Assembly: GCA_900766945.1 (NCBI GenBank) | Contig: CAAFXD010000319.1 | Span: 1-13,508, forward strand | DNA length: 13,508 nucleotides | Origin: Clostridia bacterium | Lineage (GTDB): Bacteria > Bacillota > Clostridia > Oscillospirales > Acutalibacteraceae | Direction of reading: 5' to 3' | In this document: positions 7,356 to 12,639 of the stretch, piece by piece | Position numbering within the stretch: position 1 is the stretch's first letter | Layout of the letters: each line of letters begins with the position of its first letter | Position numbers and translations under genes: made by a program | Notes under the pieces: model-generated | Told to the model about the DNA's origin: nothing | Databases searched by the model: none | What the model saw: the letters and a program-made list of their open reading frames with translations, nothing else

Positions 7356-8540
7356 ATGGAAATGCAAACCGATTTTTCTAAGGTGCAGTTTCAAAACAAC
7401 GGGAAGCTGAAATTGTTGATTATTGTGGGTACGCGCCCCGAAATCATTCGCCTTGCGGAGGTAATAGAAAAATCCCGCCGCTATTTTGACTGCATTTTGG
7501 CGCATACAGGTCAAAATTATGACTATACGCTCAACGAAATCTTTTTTGAGGGCTTAAAACTCGGCGTGCCCGATGTGTATTTGAATGCGGTCGGCGATGA
7601 CCTCGGCGAAACCATCGGCAATATCATCAACTGTACTTATAAGCTGATGACGCAGATAAAGCCCGACGCGCTCTTGATTTTGGGCGATACCAACTCTTGC
7701 CTTGCGGCAATCCCGGCGAAGCGGTTGCATATTCCGATTTTCCATATGGAGGCGGGCAACCGTTGCAAAGACGAGTGTCTCCCTGAGGAAACCAACCGCC
7801 GCCTTGTGGACATCATTTCCGATGTGAATTTGTGCTATTCCGAGCACGCGCGCCGCTATTTGATTGAGGCGGGTATGCCGAAAGAACGCACCTATGTGAC
7901 GGGCTCGCCCATGGCGGAGGTACTGCATAAAAATCTCGTAGAAATCGAAAGTTCCGATATTCACAAAAAATTGGGGCTCGAAAAGGGCAAGTACATTTTG
8001 CTTTCCGCCCACCGCGAAGAAAATTTGGATACAGAAAAGAATTTCCTTTCGCTGTTTACCGCCATCAACAAAACGGCGGAAAAATACGATATGCCTATTT
8101 TGTACTCCTGCCACCCGAGAAGCCGCAAAAAATTGGAGCAAAGCGGTTTTCAACTTGACAAACGCGTGATTCAGCATGCGCCGTTGGGCTTCCACGATTA
8201 CAACTGCCTGCAAATGCACGCGTTTGCCGTGGTTTCCGACAGCGGCACCATGCCTGAGGAAGCGGCATATTTTGCAAGTATCGGAAAGCCCTTCCCGGCG
8301 GTGTGTATCCGCACTTCCACCGAGCGCCCCGAGGCGCTGGATAAAGCCGCTTTTGTGCTTGCAGGAATTGACGAAAAGAGCCTGTTGCAAGCCATTGACA
8401 CGGCAGTGGAAATGAACAAAAACGGTGACCTCGGTACGCCCGTACCCGATTATACCGATGAAAATGTTGCCGCCAAGGTCATTAAAATCGTGCAGTCCTA
8501 TACAGGGATTGTGGATAAAATGGTTTGGCGAAAGAATTAA
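7356..8540 (+). CDS. capG: UDP-N-acetyl-amino-sugar 2-epimerase, CapG/FnlC/WbjD type
   Basis: 394 residues in the WecB/MnaA epimerase fold, closest in pattern to S. aureus CapG, with a short N-terminal extension. Key segments are VGTRPEIIRL (24-33), HTGQNYDYTLN (50-60), ILGDTNSCLAA (108-118), MEAGNRC (131-137; true UDP-GlcNAc 2-epimerases usually have EAGLR), PEETNRR (143-149), SAHREEN (217-223) and SDSGTMPEE (294-302). CapG inverts C2 of the CapF product to give UDP-N-acetyl-L-fucosamine. The related QnlB/WbvD acts on UDP-L-RhaNAc to give UDP-L-QuiNAc, and sequence alone does not separate the two here. The gene has a clear AAAGGTGG ribosome binding site and starts 13 bases after the VanZ-like gene. 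Its C-terminus VDKMVWRKN resembles the CapG end. Identification as the third enzyme of this pathway is strong; exact substrate is open. Confidence 0.93.
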   Translation: MEMQTDFSKVQFQNNGKLKLLIIVGTRPEIIRLAEVIEKSRRYFDCILAHTGQNYDYTLNEIFFEGLKLGVPDVYLNAVGDDLGETIGNIINCTYKLMTQIKPDALLILGDTNSCLAAIPAKRLHIPIFHMEAGNRCKDECLPEETNRRLVDIISDVNLCYSEHARRYLIEAGMPKERTYVTGSPMAEVLHKNLVEIESSDIHKKLGLEKGKYILLSAHREENLDTEKNFLSLFTAINKTAEKYDMPILYSCHPRSRKKLEQSGFQLDKRVIQHAPLGFHDYNCLQMHAFAVVSDSGTMPEEAAYFASIGKPFPAVCIRTSTERPEALDKAAFVLAGIDEKSLLQAIDTAVEMNKNGDLGTPVPDYTDENVAAKVIKIVQSYTGIVDKMVWRKN

Positions 8541-8549
8541 GGCGAGAAT

Positions 8550-9005
8550 ATGCGAAGAAAAGACAGAGAAATGAGCAGGGAGTTTGCATTGAGTGTTGCC
8601 GATAAGTGTGAATACGCCGTGCTGTCGGTCATTACGCCCGATAACAAGCCCTATGCCGTTGCATTAAGCGTGGTTCGCGACGGGGAATATATGTATTTTC
8701 ACTGCGCCGATACGGGCGAAAAAATTGACTGTTTCAAAGCCAATCCCGTTGGATGTATGGTCTGCGTGGGCGATACAGAGCGCCAAAGCGACAAGTTTAC
8801 CACAAAGTTCGAGTCGGCGGTTATCAAGGGCAGGCTTTTTGAGGTGACGGACGAAGAAGAAAAAATATTCGCACTTAAAATCCTTTGCGAGCGCCATACG
8901 CCCGAAAATATGCCGAATTTTGACGAGGCTATACAGAAAAGCCTTGGCCGCACGGCGATTTGGAAAATGTCCATTGACGAAATTACGGGCAAATGTAAAA
9001 AATAG
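8550..9005 (+). CDS. Pyridoxamine 5'-phosphate oxidase-like flavoprotein (Nim-related)
   Basis: A 151-residue split-barrel flavin-binding protein of the PNPOx/NimA group. The N-terminus RRKDREM, then KCEYAVLSVITPDNKPYAVALSVV, YMYFHCADTGEKIDCF and a C-terminal AIWKMSIDEITGK are typical. This large Clostridial family is often annotated as 5-nitroimidazole resistance or pyridoxamine oxidase, but the actual substrate is rarely known. The usual short basic N-terminus and AAGGCGAG just upstream support the start at 8550. It lies 9 bases after capG and before the operon terminator, so it is probably co-transcribed with the polysaccharide genes, although a link to that pathway is not evident. Confidence 0.87.
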   Translation: MRRKDREMSREFALSVADKCEYAVLSVITPDNKPYAVALSVVRDGEYMYFHCADTGEKIDCFKANPVGCMVCVGDTERQSDKFTTKFESAVIKGRLFEVTDEEEKIFALKILCERHTPENMPNFDEAIQKSLGRTAIWKMSIDEITGKCKK

Positions 9006-9068
9006 CAGAGGGATATTGCATTTTTCGTCTCGTAAAAATTGCCGAATGTCGGGCAAAATTCTGTACAT

Positions 9069-9107
9069 AAAAACATCGCTTTCATTTTTCGAAAGCGATG
9101 TTTTTTT
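9069..9107. terminator. Bidirectional rho-independent terminator between convergent operons
   Basis: A perfect 15-bp stem (arms at 9069-9083 and 9091-9105, core ACATCGCTTTC) with a 7-base loop and a run of T on the plus strand. The left arm begins with five A, which supply the T-run on the other strand. It lies about 60 bases after the Nim-like gene and overlaps the stop codon of the minus-strand nucleotidyltransferase, so it can end both transcripts. Confidence 0.9.
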
Positions 9108-10254
9108 ATAATCCCGATTTTTCAAAAATTTGCTGTAAAGTGTCGGTGCTTTTGCGGTTTTCGTTTTTCAGCCGTTCCCGTTTTCTCTTGATGCGTTCGT
9201 CTTTGGTAAAGGCGTAGGAAAGCAGACGCCAAATCCACAAAAACGGCAATAAAATCGGCACTTTTTTCAGAACGGGGTACCGTTGCACCATATTTTTATA
9301 CGGCGGGAATGCGGTACGAAACAGTCTTGATGTGCGCGAAGAACTACTGCTCGCGGCGATCGCCGCCGCTGCCGCATCTTTCACGGGCGGACCGAGCACA
9401 ATGTAATTTTCCATCATCGTCAGTGTGTCGTCATACGGCGCGCCTGCGAACATGGCTTTTGCAAGTCGGCGAATGTTTTCGGCAAATTTCTCAATGCCGA
9501 GTGCGGAAAATTGTGCGCGGATATAGTCAAAATCAAGCGTGTCTTTGCGCTTGGCTTCAAGCAAATACAAATCCATCAGCGGTCGAAAGCACGAGCCTGC
9601 CTCCAAATAATGCTCTGCCAAATGCGCGAGGGTGTAAACATACAAATCATTGTCGGTCATTTCGTATTCGCACGCGTTTTCTCCTTTTTTCGCACGCGCC
9701 CAAACATCGGCAAAGTATGCATACATCGCGTTTTCTTCCTGAAACAGACTGCGGTGCAGTTCCACCGTCAAAAACGGCGGCTTCAAAAAAATAATATCCT
9801 TGCCGTTGTCCGTTTTTAACTGAAAGCCGAGCGAAAGTAAGATTTCTTTCGCGCGGGCAATATCCTCGGCGCGCACCAGCGTGTCCATATCCACCATAAA
9901 GCGAAGTTCCGGCGCGGGGTAGAGGGCTTTCAAATGCGCCCCTTTTAAAAACATAAAGTCGATTTGCGCCTCTTGAAACTTTTGCCGCAAAATCGCGCGC
10001 ATTTCCTCTTGCTTGATGTCCCGAAACGCCGCGGTTTGGTAGGATTTTTTCAATTTCTGATACAGGTCTGCGGGCAAAAAATCTCCGCCGGTTGGATAGG
10101 CATAATACAAAAATCCCTGCACGGTGTTGCGAGAAGCCAAACGGCATACCAAATCAAACGGTAGGTCTTGCGGCGGCTGTGGAGGCGTTACGCCTGCCAA
10201 AACCGCACCTACCGTTTTGAGCATACAGGATTTTGCACGCAGTATCTGTTCCAT
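9106..10254 (-). CDS. Uncharacterised nucleotidyltransferase family protein (PF14907-like)
   Basis: 382 residues. The central pattern FMFLKGAHLKALYPAPELR (100-118) followed by VDMD (121-124) and VELHRSL (164-170) fits the NTP_transf_5 family, a branch of the polymerase-beta-like nucleotidyltransferases. Lys104-Gly105 and the Asp122/Asp124 pair would be the catalytic region. HLAEH (211-215) and RPLMDLYLL (224-232) are further conserved parts, and FPPYKNMVQRYPVLKKVPILLPFLWIWRLL near residue 316 is the usual C-terminal region, perhaps membrane-associated. Members occur near polysaccharide and modified-peptide genes but their reaction is not established. An Ala/Ser-rich patch at 293-306 is unusual. 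The ribosome binding site AAGAGG overlaps the end of the upstream gene's stop (9-base gap), so the two are an operon. The stop codon lies inside the shared terminator. Confidence 0.85.
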   Translation of the reverse strand: MEQILRAKSCMLKTVGAVLAGVTPPQPPQDLPFDLVCRLASRNTVQGFLYYAYPTGGDFLPADLYQKLKKSYQTAAFRDIKQEEMRAILRQKFQEAQIDFMFLKGAHLKALYPAPELRFMVDMDTLVRAEDIARAKEILLSLGFQLKTDNGKDIIFLKPPFLTVELHRSLFQEENAMYAYFADVWARAKKGENACEYEMTDNDLYVYTLAHLAEHYLEAGSCFRPLMDLYLLEAKRKDTLDFDYIRAQFSALGIEKFAENIRRLAKAMFAGAPYDDTLTMMENYIVLGPPVKDAAAAAIAASSSSSRTSRLFRTAFPPYKNMVQRYPVLKKVPILLPFLWIWRLLSYAFTKDERIKRKRERLKNENRKSTDTLQQIFEKSGL

Positions 10255-10263
10255 AAAAACCTC

Positions 10264-11181
10264 TTACTCTGTTGTTAAAGTGAGACTGACTGAAAGCGGG
10301 AAGTGGTCGCTCGGGTATACGCCGCCGTAGGTCGTCTGTACCACTTTGTAACTGTTTACCGTAAAGCCCGTTTTGGAAATCATACAATAGTCAATGCACG
10401 GGCGGTCAAGTTCCGTGCCCCAGTTTTGGTAAGTCGCGCTGATTTGCGGATTTTGGAGCTGATATTTTGCGTCGAGGAAGTTTTGCGTTACACTGCGATA
10501 GGTTTCGCTGTCCTCGGCGGCGTTCAAATCCCCGATAATGACCGAGGGAAGCCCCCCGAACTGTGCGATTTTATCCAGCACCACGCCGATGCCGTTGATG
10601 CGTGCCTCGTCGCTGACATGGTCTAAATGCGTGTTGAAAACCACAAATGCCTTGCCGGTTTGCTTTTCCTCTAAAATCACATAACTGCAAATGCGATAGC
10701 ACGCCGCGTCCCAGTCTATGCTCATCACCTCGGGGGTTTCCGACAGCCAGAAAGAGCCTTTATCTTTCAAATTGTAAAGGGAGGTGTTATAGAATACGGG
10801 GCAACCCTCGCTGAATGCTGTGTCATCGCGGTATGTAATCACCGAATCGTATCCCGAAAGCGTGTCGCAAAGGTAGGCATACTGCCATTTTGTGACTTCT
10901 TGGAAGCCGATGACTGTCGGGGCTTCGGCTGCAATATTTTTGAGAATTAAATCCGCACGGTAAAACCAACTTTTTTTGCCCAAATCCTGCGGGTTTAAGC
11001 ACCGCACATTGGCGCTCATAATGCGGATTTCACCGTCTTGCAACGCAGAGGTGTCTATGGCAATCGGCTGTTTTGCCTTTTTGTAATGCGGGTAATAAAA
11101 ACCCAAAATCCCGCCTGAAAGCAGTACGGCGGCAAGCAAAATGCAAAAAATGCTTAACAAAACTCTTTTAAAAATTTTCAT
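10264..11181 (-). CDS. Membrane-anchored endonuclease/exonuclease/phosphatase-family hydrolase
   Basis: 305 residues. A basic N-terminus and a hydrophobic segment (about 6-30) act as a signal anchor or uncleaved signal, so the enzyme domain is probably outside the cell membrane. The catalytic set of the EEP (DNase I-like) superfamily is complete: Asn58 in SANVR, Glu95 in GFQEV, His185 in FNTHLDH, Asp218 and Asn220 in IGDLNA, Asp264 in IDY and Asp292-His293 in SDHFPL. These metal-dependent enzymes cleave phosphodiester or phosphomonoester bonds in nucleic acids, phospholipids or inositol phosphates; the sequence does not say which. The start is supported by AGGGGGAA about eight bases upstream and by a promoter further up. 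It is the first gene of a two-gene operon with the nucleotidyltransferase. Confidence 0.9.
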   Translation of the reverse strand: MKIFKRVLLSIFCILLAAVLLSGGILGFYYPHYKKAKQPIAIDTSALQDGEIRIMSANVRCLNPQDLGKKSWFYRADLILKNIAAEAPTVIGFQEVTKWQYAYLCDTLSGYDSVITYRDDTAFSEGCPVFYNTSLYNLKDKGSFWLSETPEVMSIDWDAACYRICSYVILEEKQTGKAFVVFNTHLDHVSDEARINGIGVVLDKIAQFGGLPSVIIGDLNAAEDSETYRSVTQNFLDAKYQLQNPQISATYQNWGTELDRPCIDYCMISKTGFTVNSYKVVQTTYGGVYPSDHFPLSVSLTLTTE

Positions 11182-11209
11182 AAACCGTTCCCCCTAAAAT
11201 CATTTTTTT

Positions 11210-11238
11210 ATTGTAGCATAAACACCGAAAAAAGTCTA
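11210..11238 (-). promoter_or_regulatory. Probable sigma-A promoter of the EEP hydrolase operon
   Basis: On the minus strand TAGACT (-35) is followed after 17 bases by TACAAT (-10), preceded by TGC, which makes an extended -10. It lies about 30 bases before the start codon of the hydrolase, with a strong ribosome binding site in between. Confidence 0.6.
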
Positions 11239-11325
11239 TATTTGCTTTGTCGCCATACGCCGAACTGCAATTTCGCGTAGTGGTGGGTTTTCCACGCCCG
11301 CCCGTAAAATTTGATGTTGTCTCGC

Positions 11326-11347
11326 GGAACGACACTAAGGTCGTTCC
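11326..11347. repeat. Hairpin repeat with GGAACGAC arms
   Basis: Arms GGAACGAC and GTCGTTCC are perfectly complementary around the loop ACTAAG, and CTAC follows. Short palindromes of this GTCGTTCC type recur in intergenic regions of Oscillospiraceae as far as I recall; copy number could not be tested here. Confidence 0.5.
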
Positions 11348-11399
11348 CTACACGGTTTGCAAATCGTATCGGTAGCCGCCCGGTTGTAGGGGCGGGTGA

Positions 11400-11435
11400 T
11401 TCCCCTGACAGGGGAAATGTCCGCGAATGCGGACA
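11400..11435. repeat. Two adjacent small hairpins
   Basis: TTCCCCT and AGGGGAA pair around GAC (11400-11416). One base later TGTCCGC and GCGGACA pair around GAAT (11418-11435). They follow a GTAGGGGCGGG segment like those of other palindromic repeats in this region. There is no T-run, so they are not a terminator. Confidence 0.5.
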
Positions 11436-11506
11436 AAAGGGTGCCCGTTTTCGGAGAAAATCCGTGCCCGCCCGTGGATTTTCCACAATGTAAATTGGTT
11501 TAACGG

Positions 11507-11532
11507 TAGGGCGGGGGCTTGCCCCCGCCCTA
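11507..11532. repeat. Perfect GC-rich palindrome
   Basis: Arms TAGGGCGGGGGC and GCCCCCGCCCTA are perfectly complementary over 12 bp with only TT between them. There is no T-run on either side, so it fits a dispersed palindromic repeat better than a terminator. Confidence 0.7.
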
Positions 11533-11570
11533 GGGGGCCCGCATTCGGAAAATTTGCCCCCGCCGTTTCC

Positions 11571-11694
11571 GCCCCCTCCGAGAGGGGGCTGTCAAATGCG
11601 TAGCATTTGACTGGGGGAGAGAAACGAGCTGCTGTATCCTCTCTCCCTCCGTCTTTTGCCTACGGCAAAAGCCACCTCCCTCCCAGAGGGAGGG
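11571..11694. repeat. Pair of inverted composite repeats (two hairpins each)
   Basis: The left copy has hairpin GCCCCCTC/GAGGGGGC (11571-11589), then hairpin GTCAAATGC/GCATTTGAC with GTA loop (11591-11611), then TGGGGGAGAG. The right copy is the reverse complement arrangement: CTCTCCCTCC, hairpin CTTTTGCC/GGCAAAAG with TAC loop (11653-11671), then hairpin CCTCCCTC/GAGGGAGG (11675-11693). The outer ends also pair across a central spacer of about 19 bases. Stem sequences differ between copies while pairing is kept. Confidence 0.7.
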
Positions 11695-11698
11695 AATA

Positions 11699-11715
11699 CG
11701 GGGCGTACAGCCCCG
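11699..11715. repeat. Small CGGGGC hairpin
   Basis: CGGGGC and GCCCCG pair around GTACA, followed by CCCCTAC. It resembles half of the other GTAGGGGCGG-type palindromes in this stretch. Confidence 0.4.
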
Positions 11716-11727
11716 CCCCTACGATAC

Positions 11728-11757
11728 AAAAACACCGTGCCGAGTACGGCACGGTGT
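11728..11757 (-). terminator. Rho-independent terminator of yebC
   Basis: ACACCGTGCCG and CGGCACGGTGT form a perfect 11-bp stem around AGTA. On the minus strand the stem is followed by TTTTTGTAT, and it lies about 30 bases past the yebC stop codon. Confidence 0.85.
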
Positions 11758-11787
11758 CAAGGAAACGGATATATAAAGAAAAACCGA

Positions 11788-12525
11788 TTATTCGTAATCG
11801 TCCTCGTTTTCCCAGTTGTGGTAGACTTCTTGAATGTCGTCGCTTTCGTCGAACATTTCGAGCATTCTGCCCATGTTCTGAATGTCGTCGGGGTCGGTCA
11901 GTTTGGTGTAAGTCGAGGGGATATATTCGACCTCCGCTGAAAGGAATTTGTAGCCTTTCGCCTCCAAATCGTCACGCACAAGCCCCATATCATTCGGCTC
12001 GGTACGGATTTCGTACACATCGCCGTCCGAAAGGAAGTCCGAAGCGCCGGCTTCGAGCGCGTCCTCCATCAACTTGTCCTCGTCAATGTCCTCTTTTTCG
12101 ATAATGATAACGCCCTGACGGCTGAACATAAACGAAACACAACCCGAAGTGCCCATATTGCCGCCGAATTTGTCGAACGCGTGGCGCACATCTGCCGCGG
12201 TGCGGTTGCGGTTGTCGGTCAGCGCCTCAATAATCACGGCGATACCCGACGGACCGTAGCCCTCGTAAACGACATCTTCGTAATTGTCCGCGTTGCCTTC
12301 GCCCGCCGCTTTTTTGATAATGCGGTCGATGTTGTCATTCGGCACATTGTTCGCTTTCGCTTTGGCGATAACATCTTTGAGTTTGGAGTTTGCCGCGGGG
12401 TCGGGGCCGCCCGCCTTTACGGCAACTGCGATTTCACGCCCGATTTTGGTGAACACCTTGGCACGCGCGTTGTCGGTCTTTTCTTTTTTGCGCTTAATGG
12501 TGCTCCATTTGGAATGTCCTGACAT
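11788..12525 (-). CDS. yebC: YebC/PmpR/TACO1 family protein
   Basis: 245 residues, the normal family length. The N-terminus SGHSKWSTIKRKKEKTDNARAKVFTKIGREI is the family's hallmark. It is followed by PNDNIDRIIKKAAGEG (about 63-78), YEGYGPSGIAVIIEALTDNRNRT (about 88-110), KFGGNMGTSGCVSFMF (about 118-133) and an acidic C-terminus. Family members were first described as DNA-binding regulators; more recent work links YebC/TACO1 proteins to translation through proline-rich stalls, so the older label of transcription factor may be misleading. The ATG at 12525 is chosen because AAGGTGA lies 5 bases before it and it gives the conserved MSGHSKW start. A GTG three codons upstream is part of that binding site. 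It is a single-gene unit with its own promoter and terminator. Confidence 0.96.
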   Translation of the reverse strand: MSGHSKWSTIKRKKEKTDNARAKVFTKIGREIAVAVKAGGPDPAANSKLKDVIAKAKANNVPNDNIDRIIKKAAGEGNADNYEDVVYEGYGPSGIAVIIEALTDNRNRTAADVRHAFDKFGGNMGTSGCVSFMFSRQGVIIIEKEDIDEDKLMEDALEAGASDFLSDGDVYEIRTEPNDMGLVRDDLEAKGYKFLSAEVEYIPSTYTKLTDPDDIQNMGRMLEMFDESDDIQEVYHNWENEDDYE

Positions 12526-12530
12526 AAGTT

Positions 12531-12537
12531 TCACCTT
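12531..12537 (-). promoter_or_regulatory. Ribosome binding site deciding the yebC start
   Basis: AAGGTGA on the minus strand, 5 bases before the ATG at 12525. The possible upstream GTG start falls inside this site and so is unlikely. Confidence 0.7.
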
Positions 12538-12557
12538 CTCACAAAATTACGCCTAAT

Positions 12558-12586
12558 AGTTTACCACAGACTTTTGGTTTTCGCAA
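12558..12586 (-). promoter_or_regulatory. Possible promoter of yebC
   Basis: TTGCGA (-35), a 17-base spacer and TAAACT (-10) on the minus strand, with TGG just before the -10. Four of six bases match each consensus hexamer. It lies between the terminator of the upstream gene and yebC, where a promoter is expected. Confidence 0.4.
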
Positions 12587-12600
12587 GCCCCGAATAGCAG

Positions 12601-12638
12601 AAACGGACAGCCGAATTTTCCTTTTCGACTGCCCGTTT
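12601..12638 (-). terminator. Probable terminator of the secreted-protein gene
   Basis: Fifteen-base arms (12601-12615 and 12624-12638) pair fully in minus-strand RNA using two G-U pairs. In plus-strand RNA the same two positions are A-C mismatches, so the structure suits minus-strand transcription. It begins 1 base after the stop codon at 12640. The following T-run (GTTTCTGC) is weak. Confidence 0.55.
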
Positions 12639-12639
12639 T

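Larger units (their letters stand above)
11283..11486. repeat. 204-bp segment bounded by GTGGRTTTTCCAC copies
   Basis: GTGGGTTTTCCAC begins at 11283 and GTGGATTTTCCAC ends at 11486; the two 13-mers differ at one base and are nearly self-palindromic. A second shared word, GCCCGCCCGT, is at 11296-11305 and 11466-11475, following the left 13-mer and overlapping the start of the right one. Between them are three small hairpins. It could be a non-autonomous repeat element or a pair of related repeats; no coding capacity is seen. Confidence 0.45.
11240..11725. other. Gene-free intergenic mosaic of palindromic repeats
   Basis: About 490 bases without a credible gene. Open frames here are short, rich in Arg, Pro and Cys, lack ribosome binding sites and simply read through inverted repeats. 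The stretch consists of successive GC-rich hairpins, described separately, of several apparently unrelated families placed next to each other. No tRNA, transposase fragment or riboswitch was recognised. Confidence 0.7.

Noticed and set aside
7554..8390. Long open frame of about 278 residues on the minus strand opposite capG
   Set aside because: It is antisense to a strongly conserved gene, reads as Arg/His-rich sequence without family motifs, and has no ribosome binding site or promoter.
7356..8540. Plain UDP-GlcNAc 2-epimerase (WecB/MnaA) making UDP-ManNAc
   Set aside because: The EAGNR motif, the GDTNSCLAA segment and the co-occurrence with CapE and CapF fit CapG better; no UDP-ManNAc dehydrogenase is nearby.
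11283..11715. CRISPR array
   Set aside because: The repeats differ in sequence and length, are not regularly spaced, have no unique spacers of equal size and no cas gene is nearby.
11283..11715. Insertion sequence remnant
   Set aside because: No transposase fragment or clear terminal inverted repeats with target duplication; small palindromic repeats explain the structure.
11607..12104. Plus-strand open frame spanning the repeat island and the end of yebC
   Set aside because: Its first half translates palindromic repeats and its second half is antisense to yebC; Arg/Pro/Cys-rich composition and no ribosome binding site.
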